A DNA stretch of 35,080 nucleotides from Akkermansia sp. (GTDB lineage: Bacteria; Verrucomicrobiota; Verrucomicrobiia; Verrucomicrobiales; Akkermansiaceae): assembly GCA_017472085.1 (NCBI GenBank), contig JAFUQZ010000074.1:1-35080 (forward strand), in the 5' to 3' direction. The translations under genes were made by a program, and so were the position numbers. Shown here piece by piece: positions 15,057 to 22,884 of this stretch; the stretch's first letter is position 1; every line of letters begins with the position of its first letter. The notes beneath the pieces were generated by a model that worked only from the letters and a program-made list of their open reading frames with translations, did not search any database and was not told the origin of the DNA.

Positions 15057-15380
15057 TTACATGTTATTCAGCTCAGCTTCAAGAGCATCGATAGCGGCAT
15101 TCAGTTCATTTATATCCTTATTGTCGTTGGTATTGTTGCGCTTGGCTTTAAGAGTGTTCAGTTCTTTGTTGAGTTTGTTTTTTCGGGATAAAAGAGAGGT
15201 TGTGTTGCTTTCCAGAGAGCTGGCTGTCAGTTGCTTGTTGCTCAGCTCCGTCAGAAGCTGTGCCTGGCGTTCTGCCGCTTTGCTCGGTGACCAGAAGATT
15301 CCGCCCTGTGTCGGGTCTCCTGTCAGCGTGCAGGAACTCACCGATGCGGCAACAATGATGGTTAAGAAGATACGGTTCAT
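15057..15380 (-). CDS. Small coiled-coil lipoprotein
   Basis: The 107-aa protein has a signal peptide ending in a lipobox (SVSSC, Cys17). The mature part is mostly helix. From about residue 42 it is rich in Leu, Asn, Lys and Glu with heptad-like spacing (LNKELNTLKAKRNN ... LNAAIDALEAELNN), so it should form a coiled coil, perhaps a trimer or dimer like Lpp-type proteins. It follows the glycine-zipper lipoprotein by about 20 bp. It probably sits at the outer membrane, or is inner-membrane retained; the residue after Cys is Thr, so no Asp retention signal is seen. I do not recognise a family. Confidence 0.75.
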   Translation of the reverse strand: MNRIFLTIIVAASVSSCTLTGDPTQGGIFWSPSKAAERQAQLLTELSNKQLTASSLESNTTSLLSRKNKLNKELNTLKAKRNNTNDNKDINELNAAIDALEAELNNM

Positions 15381-15402
15381 TTCAGAAAAGGGAATGTGAG
15401 GG

Positions 15403-16008
15403 TTAACGAGACACTAAGGTATTAATCTTGGACTTATTGCGTTGCAGTTCATCGCATTCACGAACGAGCGTGTTGATTTTTTGATTTAAAGCCACTTTTT
15501 CGCTGCCTTTAGCCTCACGGGCAGCATCCCGCGCGATGATGAGATCAGCATTGATGAGGGCAATGTCCTCATCCAGCTCTTTTTTGACCTGTTTGGCCCG
15601 GTCTGCCGTGAGCCTCTGTTTCCGTTGCTTCATGGTGTTGATTTCAGATGCGAGTGTATCATTCTTTTTGCTTAACTGTGCGATGCGATTATCCAGATGT
15701 TTTGAGTTGGCTCGGATAAATTCCTCCGTGTTAGCACATTCCTCTTTCTTTTTCGCAACGGAATCGCCCCACAGATAGCCCAGAATCCCCCCTACGACAC
15801 CACCAAAACCGGCTCCGATTGCCGCGCCTTTTTTGCCGCCAATCCACCCACCGATACCTGCACCGATACCGCCGCCGCCAAGTGCACCAAATCCCGTCCC
15901 CTGTGTGCGGGTCAGGGTGCCGTCCGACATATTGCTGCAGGAGCACATGATGCCTGCAATCAGCAGAGCAGATGTCCACTTTTTATAATTAATGATATAG
16001 CGTTTCAT
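15403..16008 (-). CDS. Glycine-zipper lipoprotein with coiled-coil tail
   Basis: The 201-aa protein has a lipoprotein signal (LLIAGIMCSC; acylated Cys22 or Cys24). A glycine-zipper region follows (about 36-82: GFGALGGGGIGAGIGGWIGG and GAAIGAGFGGVVGGILGY), as in SlyB/YMGG-type proteins that insert in or cross a membrane. The rest (about 85-201) is a long charged coiled coil. This layout could span part of the periplasm from the outer membrane. It ends just before the small coiled-coil lipoprotein and begins 14 bp after the zinc-ribbon membrane protein. No enzymatic motif is visible. Confidence 0.78.
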   Translation of the reverse strand: MKRYIINYKKWTSALLIAGIMCSCSNMSDGTLTRTQGTGFGALGGGGIGAGIGGWIGGKKGAAIGAGFGGVVGGILGYLWGDSVAKKKEECANTEEFIRANSKHLDNRIAQLSKKNDTLASEINTMKQRKQRLTADRAKQVKKELDEDIALINADLIIARDAAREAKGSEKVALNQKINTLVRECDELQRNKSKINTLVSR

Positions 16009-16021
16009 AGATAAAAGAGTT

Positions 16022-17116
16022 TTATTTCGTTTTATGAGAGATAAGTTTCTTCCCCTTATAATTAATGGGGGTGAAGCCTGGCGAAAGCGGGCATTCTGCC
16101 CCGCAGGAACTATCCGTGAAACCTTCGATTATTCCGTCCTGTCCAATCAGAACATGTGTTTGCCCGTAGCGGATAATGCGTTCGCCCTCCACATCCTGGA
16201 AAATTCGAAGCGTGTTCAGTTCCAGCCTCAATCCGGATATCCCGGCAGAAATAATCTTGATGGCTCGGAAGGGATAGTTGGCATTATACTCTTCCAGCCT
16301 GTCTCTGAGCTCATCCCGATCAAACTGCAATCCTATTTCCGGTTCCACCACTTTTTCGCTGAAATGGGTATTTATCAGATGTCGAGAATCCTGAGTGCCG
16401 ACTAATATATGAAGCAGGGGTTCTATCAGGCTCTCCGCATCTGTTACACTTGGTTTTGTCGGTTTCCTCCCTGTGCTCGTAGTGGAGACTGCCGGAGCCT
16501 GTTCCTGTTCAGATATCGATTGCTTTTTTTCTGCATCAGTTTCTGTCTTTGTTGGACTCTCAGACTTTATCGGTACGGACCGCGATCCGGTTTTCAGACG
16601 CCTGGATTTGTTATTCTGTGCTTCATTGTTACTTTCCTTCGCACTTTTCTGTTGGTGTCGTTCCGTTTTCGTTGGCTTTTCCTCTACGGTTGAGGAATGG
16701 TGAGATTCCTGATTCGGGGGTGTTTTCGTTACGGGGACCGCCGGGATAGGTTCCACCGTGGGTGCCGGGGGGGACACAACAGCTTTTTTGTTCTGGTCCT
16801 TCACAGGATCGGAGAGGTCTAAAGGTGTACCTTCGGAGCCCCAATCCGGTATGGTATCCAAAAATAAGGGGCCGGAGTTACCGTTGCCGGAATCTGCTAT
16901 TTCAACATTTTCCGAGAATGGCGCCTTGATGGCCAGATAATTATAGCCGAAGCAAAAACCTACACAGGCAAAAAAAATCAAGGCAAATCCGACTCCGGTC
17001 TTACCGTTATCTGAAAAGAAAAATCGGGCTGTTGCCCCGGGCATGCCGCAGTGCGGACAAACCTCCCCGCAGTACGTGGAGTTACACATGCACCTCACCT
17101 GTTTGTCTTTAACCAT
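16022..17116 (-). CDS. Zinc-ribbon, single-pass membrane protein
   Basis: The 364-aa protein opens with a cysteine cluster (C9, C11, C16, C20, C23; CMCNSTYCGEVCPHCG) typical of a small zinc ribbon. One membrane helix follows (about 41-60), so the ribbon is cytosolic. Residues 65-225 are Pro/Ser/Thr/Lys-rich and disordered, suiting a periplasmic spacer. The last 135 residues (from about SLIEPLLHILVG) form a compact domain with mixed helices and strands (GRAIKIISAG-like segment, IRYGQTHVLIG), which I cannot assign. It is the first gene of the leftward cluster. Its start is 24 bp from a 19-bp inverted repeat shared with the divergent recombinase. The cytosolic ribbon could dock to the zinc-ribbon proteins encoded downstream. 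Confidence 0.75.
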   Translation of the reverse strand: MVKDKQVRCMCNSTYCGEVCPHCGMPGATARFFFSDNGKTGVGFALIFFACVGFCFGYNYLAIKAPFSENVEIADSGNGNSGPLFLDTIPDWGSEGTPLDLSDPVKDQNKKAVVSPPAPTVEPIPAVPVTKTPPNQESHHSSTVEEKPTKTERHQQKSAKESNNEAQNNKSRRLKTGSRSVPIKSESPTKTETDAEKKQSISEQEQAPAVSTTSTGRKPTKPSVTDAESLIEPLLHILVGTQDSRHLINTHFSEKVVEPEIGLQFDRDELRDRLEEYNANYPFRAIKIISAGISGLRLELNTLRIFQDVEGERIIRYGQTHVLIGQDGIIEGFTDSSCGAECPLSPGFTPINYKGKKLISHKTK

Positions 17117-17139
17117 ACCTGAACGCTCTGTAGTCTACA

Positions 17140-17158
17140 GCATTTCGAATGCTGATGC
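17140..17158 (+). repeat. 19-bp inverted repeat, left copy
   Basis: GCATTTCGAATGCTGATGC matches 17311-17329 perfectly in inverted orientation. The first 13 bases are themselves nearly palindromic around TTCGAA. It ends 24 bp before the start of the zinc-ribbon membrane protein gene. Confidence 0.9.
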
Positions 17159-17310
17159 GTGTAATTTTACCTAGTGACTTTATTATCTGATATCTGTGTA
17201 ATGTGTTTAATCATGGCTTTAAGGTGAAATCTGAGTTCTCGAGAGTAACGCTTTCCATATTACCTACTGGATTTTCTATAAAAATACGCATCATTCGTTA
17301 GTTTTTGCTT

Positions 17311-17329
17311 GCATCAGCATTCGAAATGC
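17311..17329 (-). repeat. 19-bp inverted repeat, right copy
   Basis: GCATCAGCATTCGAAATGC is the exact reverse complement of 17140-17158. It lies 21 bp before the recombinase ATG. It could be an operator or a recombinase binding site. Confidence 0.9.
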
Positions 17330-17350
17330 ATAGCCAATTACATCATCATT

Positions 17351-18331
17351 ATGAATACAAAAATAAATGTCATCAGCCATTTACCCTTGAGTATGAGCGA
17401 TATTGCCCGCCTTATTGCGGAAGCAACGGAGGAGTTAGGTGAGCAAGCCCAGGGGTTGACGCGGTTAGAATTGTTGCACATGCTGCGTCGGTTGATTAGA
17501 GCCGGGGCAGAGGCCGTGAGGGCAGAAGAGTACTCTGTATCTTTCTCGGAAGCCGCGTGGGCAAGTGTGGAGGCTCGCTCCGGGCTGAGACCAACTACGT
17601 TGCGCGATTTACGGCATTTTGTTCGACGCATGCTGCGGGTCGGTGGGGTGCCAGAGCGTTCTCTGCGCGCAATGGGCACACAGGAATGTCGTAATTTACT
17701 GGAGAACGCATTTGGGAATAGTTCGCACAGTTTCAATAAGGGGCGTGCCATTTTACACAGCATCTTTGCTTACGGCCTGCGCCGGGAATGGTGCCGTGAT
17801 AATCCGGTGAGCCGCATAGAATCCCGGAGGATACAGGAAAAGGAGATTGTGCCGCTGAGTTTGCAGGAGGTGCGGCGTCTGGAACAAACAGTCCAACTAC
17901 CGGAGCATCAGGATATGCGTTTCTCTCTCCACCTGCTGCTATACAACGGTGTACGTCCGCAAGAAGTAGCGCGGTTGAGCGAGCACCACATTCTGGTAGA
18001 ACAGAAACGGGTTATTATACCTCCCTGTGGGAGTAAAACGGGCGGTGGTCGAGTGGTGCCGCTACGCAAGAGAAAGCAGCTAAGGGGAGTTCCCCTCTGT
18101 ATACCGAGGAATTGGCAGCAGCGTTGGCGTTTGCTCCGTCGTGCTGCCGGCTTTCTGTTTTGGCAGCCGGATGTGTGCCGTCACACCTTTGCCAGCTATC
18201 ATGCTGCTTATTTCAGGAATTTAGGGGAGCTGCAGTTGGAGATGGGGCATCGCAGCATTGATTTGCTGCGCTCGCGCTATCTGAATCTGCCGCGAGTGGC
18301 ACATGCCCGAAAATATTGGGAATTGGAATAA
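17351..18331 (+). CDS. Tyrosine recombinase (integrase)
   Basis: The 326-aa protein joins a SAM-like N-terminal domain (about 60-140) to a catalytic domain. Visible residues are Arg in NGVRPQEVARL, Lys in GSKTGGGRVVPL, Arg in VCRHTFASYHA, His in LEMGHRSID and Tyr in RSRYLNL. The usual HxxR of box II reads DVCR, so His is replaced by Asp. I start at the ATG at 17351; the frame extends to a TTG at 17309, and MSDIARL at 17393 is another option. It is transcribed away from the leftward cluster and ends 56 bp before a core gene, so it marks the right edge of the island. A related recombinase lies on the minus strand at the window's right end. Confidence 0.92.
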   Translation: MNTKINVISHLPLSMSDIARLIAEATEELGEQAQGLTRLELLHMLRRLIRAGAEAVRAEEYSVSFSEAAWASVEARSGLRPTTLRDLRHFVRRMLRVGGVPERSLRAMGTQECRNLLENAFGNSSHSFNKGRAILHSIFAYGLRREWCRDNPVSRIESRRIQEKEIVPLSLQEVRRLEQTVQLPEHQDMRFSLHLLLYNGVRPQEVARLSEHHILVEQKRVIIPPCGSKTGGGRVVPLRKRKQLRGVPLCIPRNWQQRWRLLRRAAGFLFWQPDVCRHTFASYHAAYFRNLGELQLEMGHRSIDLLRSRYLNLPRVAHARKYWELE

Positions 18332-18387
18332 CGAAGCTTGTGTGATTCGGGCGCGCCGACTGCCGGGGACGAACAGCTCTTTGCAAT

Positions 18388-19149
18388 TTACTCTTGGGCC
18401 AGACGAGAGACATTGGCCTTGTAGACGGCGTTGGCCGATTTGTTCCTGGCACGGGCGATTTTGTTTTCGTAGAGTTTGCGCTGCAGGAGGTCGCCCGTGG
18501 GGAACGTCTCTTCCGGTTTGTCGCAAATGGTCACGCGGGTGCCTACCTTCGTGATGGCGAAAAGCTTGACGGCCATGGTGTGGGGGGTGCGGATGCAGCC
18601 GTGGGAGAGTCGCTGCCCGGCGCGAACCTTGCCTGTATGCATACCGATGCCATCGCTGGTGAGGCGCTGCCAGTTGGGCATGGGCGCGCCCACGAATTTG
18701 CCGCCTTCGGGGACGGGCTCTTTGAAGGCATCTGCATCGCTGTTGATGCATTTGCCGTTGGCATCATACATTTTGCCGTAGCGGTTGGAGGCGTACTGTT
18801 CCTTTTTCTGGGTGACTCGGAATTTGCCGGTGGGGGTTTCGCGCCCCTGAATACCGGTGGAGACAGGCCAGTCAGCTGCCACTTGATTGCCGACGTAGAG
18901 ACGCCCGCGCTGCTGGCTGAGGCAGATGAAAATCGGGCAGGTGGAATCGGCCTGTGCCAGCAGTTCTTCATCCGTGTAGATGTTCATGACCTCCGGATAG
19001 TAGCCGTCGCTGATGAACTTCTCGTACCGGGTAAGTTCCACAGGCGCAAGCGGGATGACATCCGGTGTCGGGGTGGTCTGGGTCTGGCAGGCGGTCATCA
19101 GCATGGCTGCCGCTGCGGCGATTATTGCCGGAAAAGAATACTTACGCAT
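18388..19149 (-). CDS. L,D-transpeptidase lipoprotein (YkuD)
   Basis: YkuD-type enzymes link peptidoglycan stems through L,D bonds or attach proteins to them. The 253-aa protein has a lipoprotein signal (LMTAC, Cys21). Its YkuD domain (about 72-210) has GRETPTGKF near 102-110 and a catalytic motif HTG at 171-173 with SHGCIR at 182-187 (Cys185 nucleophile). The C-terminal 45 residues are Lys/Arg-rich and outside the domain. It lies 12 bp downstream of a second YkuD gene, so the pair is an operon reading toward the recombinase. The two proteins are only distantly alike. Confidence 0.92.
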   Translation of the reverse strand: MRKYSFPAIIAAAAAMLMTACQTQTTPTPDVIPLAPVELTRYEKFISDGYYPEVMNIYTDEELLAQADSTCPIFICLSQQRGRLYVGNQVAADWPVSTGIQGRETPTGKFRVTQKKEQYASNRYGKMYDANGKCINSDADAFKEPVPEGGKFVGAPMPNWQRLTSDGIGMHTGKVRAGQRLSHGCIRTPHTMAVKLFAITKVGTRVTICDKPEETFPTGDLLQRKLYENKIARARNKSANAVYKANVSRLAQE

Positions 19150-19161
19150 AGTTCGAAGTGG

Positions 19162-19773
19162 TTACTTGATGATAACGGGAGTACCCAAGGGGGTGTTTTC
19201 AAAGAAAATTTCGGCCATCTTGCGGGGGAGTCGGATACAGCCGTGGCTCTCCGGGGCAGCGGTGACGATGCCTTCGTGCATCCAGATGCCGGTGTTGGTG
19301 AGTTTCATGCCGAAATTCATGGCAGCACCCTTGTAGATGCCGCCTGCCGGCATGGGGTCACCGGAAGTGTAGTCGGCGATGAGGGTGTTTCCTGCGGCAT
19401 CGACAACGCTGCCGTAGGTGGATGATTTGTGGTCAATGTCTTTCTCCAGAATGGGGAATGTGCCGCTGGGGGTACCGTGTCCGGCTTTTCCGGAAGAAAT
19501 GGTGCTCCAGCCCACCTGGCGGCCGCCGATGTAGTATTTGGCTTTCTGGAGGTTGGTGTCGATGACGATGAGGTGTTCTCCCTCCAGGCCGAAAGGTTTG
19601 TCCCAATGGCCGGTGCTGACGGCTTCTGTGGGGCTCAGCTTGATTTTTTCCGGGGCAAAGGCGTAGGTGTTGGCGACGTTGTTGAGTCTTGTTGTTTCAC
19701 AGGACGAGAGCAACAGGACGGATGCTCCGAGCATCAGTCTGACGATTTGATTTCCGGCTTTTGAGGTCAGCAT
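19162..19773 (-). CDS. L,D-transpeptidase lipoprotein (YkuD)
   Basis: The 203-aa protein has a lipoprotein signal (LLLSSC, Cys25). The YkuD domain (about 66-203) shows GTPSGTFPI (100-108), MHEG (165-168) and the catalytic SHGCIRLP (176-183, Cys179). It acts on peptidoglycan in the periplasm. A good promoter lies about 57-85 bp upstream, so this is the first gene of the two-gene operon. Length and layout are ordinary for small YkuD proteins. Confidence 0.93.
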   Translation of the reverse strand: MLTSKAGNQIVRLMLGASVLLLSSCETTRLNNVANTYAFAPEKIKLSPTEAVSTGHWDKPFGLEGEHLIVIDTNLQKAKYYIGGRQVGWSTISSGKAGHGTPSGTFPILEKDIDHKSSTYGSVVDAAGNTLIADYTSGDPMPAGGIYKGAAMNFGMKLTNTGIWMHEGIVTAAPESHGCIRLPRKMAEIFFENTPLGTPVIIK

Positions 19774-19829
19774 GTCAGTCGTTCGTAATGCGTTCAGGGA
19801 CGCCGGGCCATGCGCGCGGCGTACGCGCG

Positions 19830-19858
19830 TTTATGCCCGCATTATGCTTTTTTGTCAA
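19830..19858 (-). promoter_or_regulatory. Sigma70-like promoter for the L,D-transpeptidase pair
   Basis: On the minus strand TTGACA (19858-19853) and CATAAA (19835-19830) are separated by 17 bp, upstream of the ATG at 19773. Confidence 0.65.
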
Positions 19859-19931
19859 GTACATTCCGATTTATTTGGCATATTTTTTGGAAATAGTTGC
19901 CCGGCGGGAAGTATCATGATAGGATGAGGTC

Positions 19932-20846
19932 ATGCTACTGGCTTTGGCTCCCATGCAGGATGTGACCGATTTGGCGTTCATGAGGACGCTGGCGCGGGTG
20001 GAGTCGCTGCCGGATTTGTTTGTGACGCCCTATTTCCGCAGCACGCCGACGACCTGTGCTCTGGCAGAGCAGAACCTGCGCTGTATTGAGGGAAATGAGA
20101 CGGGTGTGCCTATCGAAGCTCAGCTGGCGGGAAGCGATGCCGCCGCGATGGTGCGGGATGCCCGGCATTTGCTCACGCTGCCGGTGCGTGGTATCAATCT
20201 GAACGCAGGATGCCCCTCACCGCTGGTGAATCGTCATGGTGCCGGGGCGGGTCTGCTCCGCGAGCCGGAGAATTTCCGCGCGGTGTTGCAGGCGCTTCGC
20301 CGGGTTGTGCCGGAGGGGCGTTTTACGGTGAAATGCCGATTGGGCTGGGCAGAGGATACGGAGTTTCCCGCTCTTCTGGAGCTGCTGGCAGAGGCTCAGC
20401 CGGATATGCTGACGGTGCATGCCCGCACGCGGAAGGATTTGTACGGCGGTGTGCCTCGGTTTGAGCAGGTGCGGCGTGCGGTGGAGGAGATGAGTTGCCC
20501 GGTGCTGGCCAATGGTGATTTGCAGACCCCGGAGCAGGTGATGCGCTGTCTGGAAAGCACCGGGGCGGCCGGGGTGATGATTGGCCGCGGTGCTGTGCGC
20601 AATCCGTTCATTTTCCGTCAACTGAGGGGCGGTGCGGCTCCATCCCGGGATGAGATGCGGGAGTATTACCGCATTCTGGTGGAAGAGACGGGGCGCATTC
20701 TGTTCGGCATCCGCACGGAGAAAGGGCATTGCAACCGCATGAAGAAATATCTGGCCTTCTGTTACCCTGATTTTACGCCTGAGCAGGAGTATGCCTTGCG
20801 CCGGTGTACTGAGGTGGGGGAAATGCTCCGTCTCCTCCTGAGTTAA
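19932..20846 (+). CDS. dus: tRNA-dihydrouridine synthase
   Basis: This FMN enzyme reduces uridines in the tRNA D-loop using NAD(P)H. The 304-aa protein shows the family opening APMQDVTD (6-13), a catalytic cysteine in NAGCPSP (Cys94), KCRLGW (134-139), VHARTR and ANGDL, and the phosphate-binding MIGRGAVRNPFIF. A purine-rich ribosome site (GATGAGG) lies just before the ATG. At about 300 aa it is slightly shorter than the classic DusA/B/C proteins, and I cannot tell which subfamily it belongs to. It is convergent with rpsU, sharing a strong hairpin. Confidence 0.93.
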   Translation: MLLALAPMQDVTDLAFMRTLARVESLPDLFVTPYFRSTPTTCALAEQNLRCIEGNETGVPIEAQLAGSDAAAMVRDARHLLTLPVRGINLNAGCPSPLVNRHGAGAGLLREPENFRAVLQALRRVVPEGRFTVKCRLGWAEDTEFPALLELLAEAQPDMLTVHARTRKDLYGGVPRFEQVRRAVEEMSCPVLANGDLQTPEQVMRCLESTGAAGVMIGRGAVRNPFIFRQLRGGAAPSRDEMREYYRILVEETGRILFGIRTEKGHCNRMKKYLAFCYPDFTPEQEYALRRCTEVGEMLRLLLS

Positions 20847-20856
20847 CTCAATACAG

Positions 20857-20890
20857 TGAAACGGGCAGGTGCGAACACCTGCCCGTTTCA
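20857..20890. terminator. Bidirectional hairpin between dus and rpsU
   Basis: TGAAACGGGCAGGTG (20857-20871) pairs perfectly with 20876-20890 around a CGAA tetraloop, giving a 15-bp stem. The U-tracts are poor on both sides. Its position between convergent genes still argues for a shared terminator. Confidence 0.75.
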
Positions 20891-20913
20891 GAAAAATTCC
20901 CGAACACTCAGAT

Positions 20914-21150
20914 TCAGGCCTCAGCGGGAGTCACGGCAGCGGCCGGAATCTCCTCCTTGTTGGTGAAGTGCCACTTGACCTTGTTACGCTTGTTGGCGGA
21001 ACGAGCCTTGCGACGCTTCTCATCCATGGGGCTCTCGAAAGCGCGGCGGCGGCGCATCTCCTCGAGGATACCCTCGGTGTCGAGCTTGGTCTTGAGGCGC
21101 TTGAGGGCGCGATCGATCGGTTCTCCTTTACGTACAGTGACGGAACGCAT
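20914..21150 (-). CDS. rpsU: Ribosomal protein S21
   Basis: This small-subunit protein helps start translation. The start at the ATG at 21150 gives MRSVTVRKGEPIDRALKRLK, the normal S21 opening; a longer in-frame extension to 21255 crosses the promoter and is spurious. The basic core (RRRRAFESPMDEKRRKARSANKRNK) matches the family. The 78-aa length includes an extra tail (NKEEIPAAAVTPAEA), longer than the 57-71 aa usual in S21, as some phyla have. Its own promoter lies 46 bp upstream. Confidence 0.95.
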   Translation of the reverse strand: MRSVTVRKGEPIDRALKRLKTKLDTEGILEEMRRRRAFESPMDEKRRKARSANKRNKVKWHFTNKEEIPAAAVTPAEA

Positions 21151-21195
21151 GATAGATGATGTTGTTGTTAGTAATTTGTCCGGGAACGGGCAGGC

Positions 21196-21224
21196 AAGAT
21201 ACACCAAACAGCTGCGCCTGTCAA
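21196..21224 (-). promoter_or_regulatory. Sigma70-like promoter for rpsU
   Basis: On the minus strand TTGACA (21224-21219) and TATCTT (21201-21196) are spaced 17 bp apart, a near-consensus promoter upstream of the S21 start. Confidence 0.8.
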
Positions 21225-21267
21225 GTTTTTTGTCATCTAATTTGCATTTTTTCATTGTTTTGCTCCG

Positions 21268-21296
21268 AAAAGCCGCGCCCTACATGAGGGCGCGGC
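21268..21296 (-). terminator. Terminator of the terminase operon
   Basis: On the minus strand GCCGCGCCCT pairs with AGGGCGCGGC (21287-21296 with 21272-21281), a 10-bp GC stem with a 5-nt loop, followed by TTTT. It overlaps the terminase stop codon. Confidence 0.75.
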
Positions 21297-22884
21297 GGGG
21301 TTTGGCGCGGAAAACCACGGGGGCAACCATGCCGTGCGAGTGGGCTTCCGCGAAGGTGCGGGCGGCATCCGCACTGTGGGAAGATGCATCGTGCAGCGGG
21401 GTCTCCCGGCAGGTGCCGGAAACCCCGCCCGGAGCTGTGCGGTACATCTCCAGGCAGGACAGGCCTGAGGGCTCTTTTTCGCCGCGCAGGTTGATGCGCT
21501 GCCGGAGCGTGTTGGGGTGGAACCAGCTTTTGCTCAACAGACCGCGCAGTACGTTGATACCGCGCCAGATATCCGGTGTGCGCGGCACGACCCGGACCGC
21601 CCGGATTCCCTGCGCTGCCAGGCTTTCCACATAGGATTGCCCGTGCGGGTCGCGTCTGGCGGCATCGTGCGGCAGGAAATGCGCGGCGATGCGTCCATAG
21701 CGGGTTTCCCACTCACGGATTTTTCCGGCATAGTGTTCCAGCGGGAACTGGTTGGCGGCGTAGTGATCCAGCCAGTAGACCTGACCGCCCCAGCTCTGCA
21801 CCAGCCAGATGGCGGTGTGGTCGCTGAGCCCCAGATCCCAGGAGGTGTAGAGCGGCTCCTGCTCGTTGCAGGCAAAATCCGCACCCACTTTCCCGGCTTC
21901 GCGCAGCAGCGCAATTTGTGAGCCGTAGATGGCGCCGTCATTTCCCATGGCGAAAGCTTCATCCGGGGTGGAGGGATATTCCTGCCGCATGGCAGCTCCC
22001 ATGGTGCGCTCCATGCGGGCATACCAGAGCTTCTGCGCGTGGCTGAGCCGGACGTGGCTTTCCCTCTCCAGTCGCTCAAAGTAGGCGGCCAGGGTATCGC
22101 TCCATCCGCCGCGCCCTTTCAGCGCGTAGTCCGGGTTGTCGAACCAGCTGAAGAAGAAGAAGCGGAAATCCAGCGGTGAGAGCTCATCGCGCGCCGCATT
22201 TTCCATCGCCTGAGCAGTCATTTCATAGTTGACGCCGTAGCGGCCACCCTCGTGGGTACTTTCCAGGATGATGGTGCCATCTGCCGGGATGGTGTTGATG
22301 GCGCCGGTGCGGATTTCGCGGGCGCGCCACGGGGAATGGACGGATACATGAGCCAGCTCGGATACATGGAGCAGCTGGAGCGTGCCGCCGCGCAGCGTTG
22401 TCCCCAGGCGGATATCGCTGCCGTTGGAGAAGGCGAGCCGCCCCCGCGCATCGGAAGCCGGATGCAGGCATCCTTTCCGCAGGATACCGGTGCTCTGTTT
22501 AATCAGGCTGCCCAGATAGGCGAGCGCCTGTTCATCCGGGGCGGCATCGGGGGGCAGGTAATCCAGGTGCTCCCAGGCAAAGCGCACTTTCTCCAGTTTT
22601 TGCTCAGCATCCGGCAGAGTCTTATCAATAATCCCTGCATGGAAGTTCGGGATGAAGAGACAGCGGTCCAGCATCAGCATCGCCACATAGGTGGAGATGC
22701 CGAGCTGGCGGGCCTTGAGCACCGAGTTCCGGTGCCACATTCCGTGGTGCAGGCGGAGCTGGGCGGCATTGGGCCGGAAGCGCTGCATCCTGCCGGATTT
22801 GTTTTCAATCCAGTAAAGATGCTGTAAGCGCCACAGCGGGTCATCCAGCTGTCCCGGGAGGTGTAGATTGACGGAATCCATCAT
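21280..22884 (-). CDS. Phage-type terminase large subunit
   Basis: TerL packages phage DNA using an ATPase and a nuclease domain. The 534-aa protein has a Walker A of the RQLGIST type (KARQLGIST, 57-65), a Walker B variant LLHVSE (171-176) as in many phage terminases, and the coupling segment IILESTHEGG (about 205-214). The nuclease domain has Asp350 in TSWDLGLSD, His406/Asp407 in PHDAARRD and a late Asp in HSADAARTFA. All key residues are present, so it is probably functional. Its ATG overlaps the stop of the giant gene upstream (ATGA), so translation is coupled. No small terminase, portal or capsid gene is next to it. Confidence 0.9.
   Translation of the reverse strand: MMDSVNLHLPGQLDDPLWRLQHLYWIENKSGRMQRFRPNAAQLRLHHGMWHRNSVLKARQLGISTYVAMLMLDRCLFIPNFHAGIIDKTLPDAEQKLEKVRFAWEHLDYLPPDAAPDEQALAYLGSLIKQSTGILRKGCLHPASDARGRLAFSNGSDIRLGTTLRGGTLQLLHVSELAHVSVHSPWRAREIRTGAINTIPADGTIILESTHEGGRYGVNYEMTAQAMENAARDELSPLDFRFFFFSWFDNPDYALKGRGGWSDTLAAYFERLERESHVRLSHAQKLWYARMERTMGAAMRQEYPSTPDEAFAMGNDGAIYGSQIALLREAGKVGADFACNEQEPLYTSWDLGLSDHTAIWLVQSWGGQVYWLDHYAANQFPLEHYAGKIREWETRYGRIAAHFLPHDAARRDPHGQSYVESLAAQGIRAVRVVPRTPDIWRGINVLRGLLSKSWFHPNTLRQRINLRGEKEPSGLSCLEMYRTAPGGVSGTCRETPLHDASSHSADAARTFAEAHSHGMVAPVVFRAKPRRALM

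Larger units (their letters stand above)
17117..17350. promoter_or_regulatory. Divergent promoter region with inverted operators
   Basis: This 234-bp AT-rich gap separates the leftward cluster from the rightward recombinase. It holds two copies of a 19-bp repeat. A TATAAA at 17277-17282 could be the -10 of the recombinase. On the minus strand a GATAAT, with a poor -35 (TTAAAC) 17 bp upstream, could serve the cluster. The promoters are weak calls. The repeat copies lie between these and the two start codons, a typical operator position. Confidence 0.5.

Noticed and set aside
3844..17116. Reading the island as a conjugative element
   Set aside because: Only a coupling-type ATPase is present. 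There is no relaxase, VirB4-type ATPase or pilus gene in the window.
18394..19425. A 343-codon plus-strand frame
   Set aside because: It is antisense to two YkuD genes with intact SHGCIR motifs.
20914..21255. A 113-aa version of S21
   Set aside because: The extra 35 residues cross the near-consensus promoter, and the family start is MRSVTVRKGEP at 21150.
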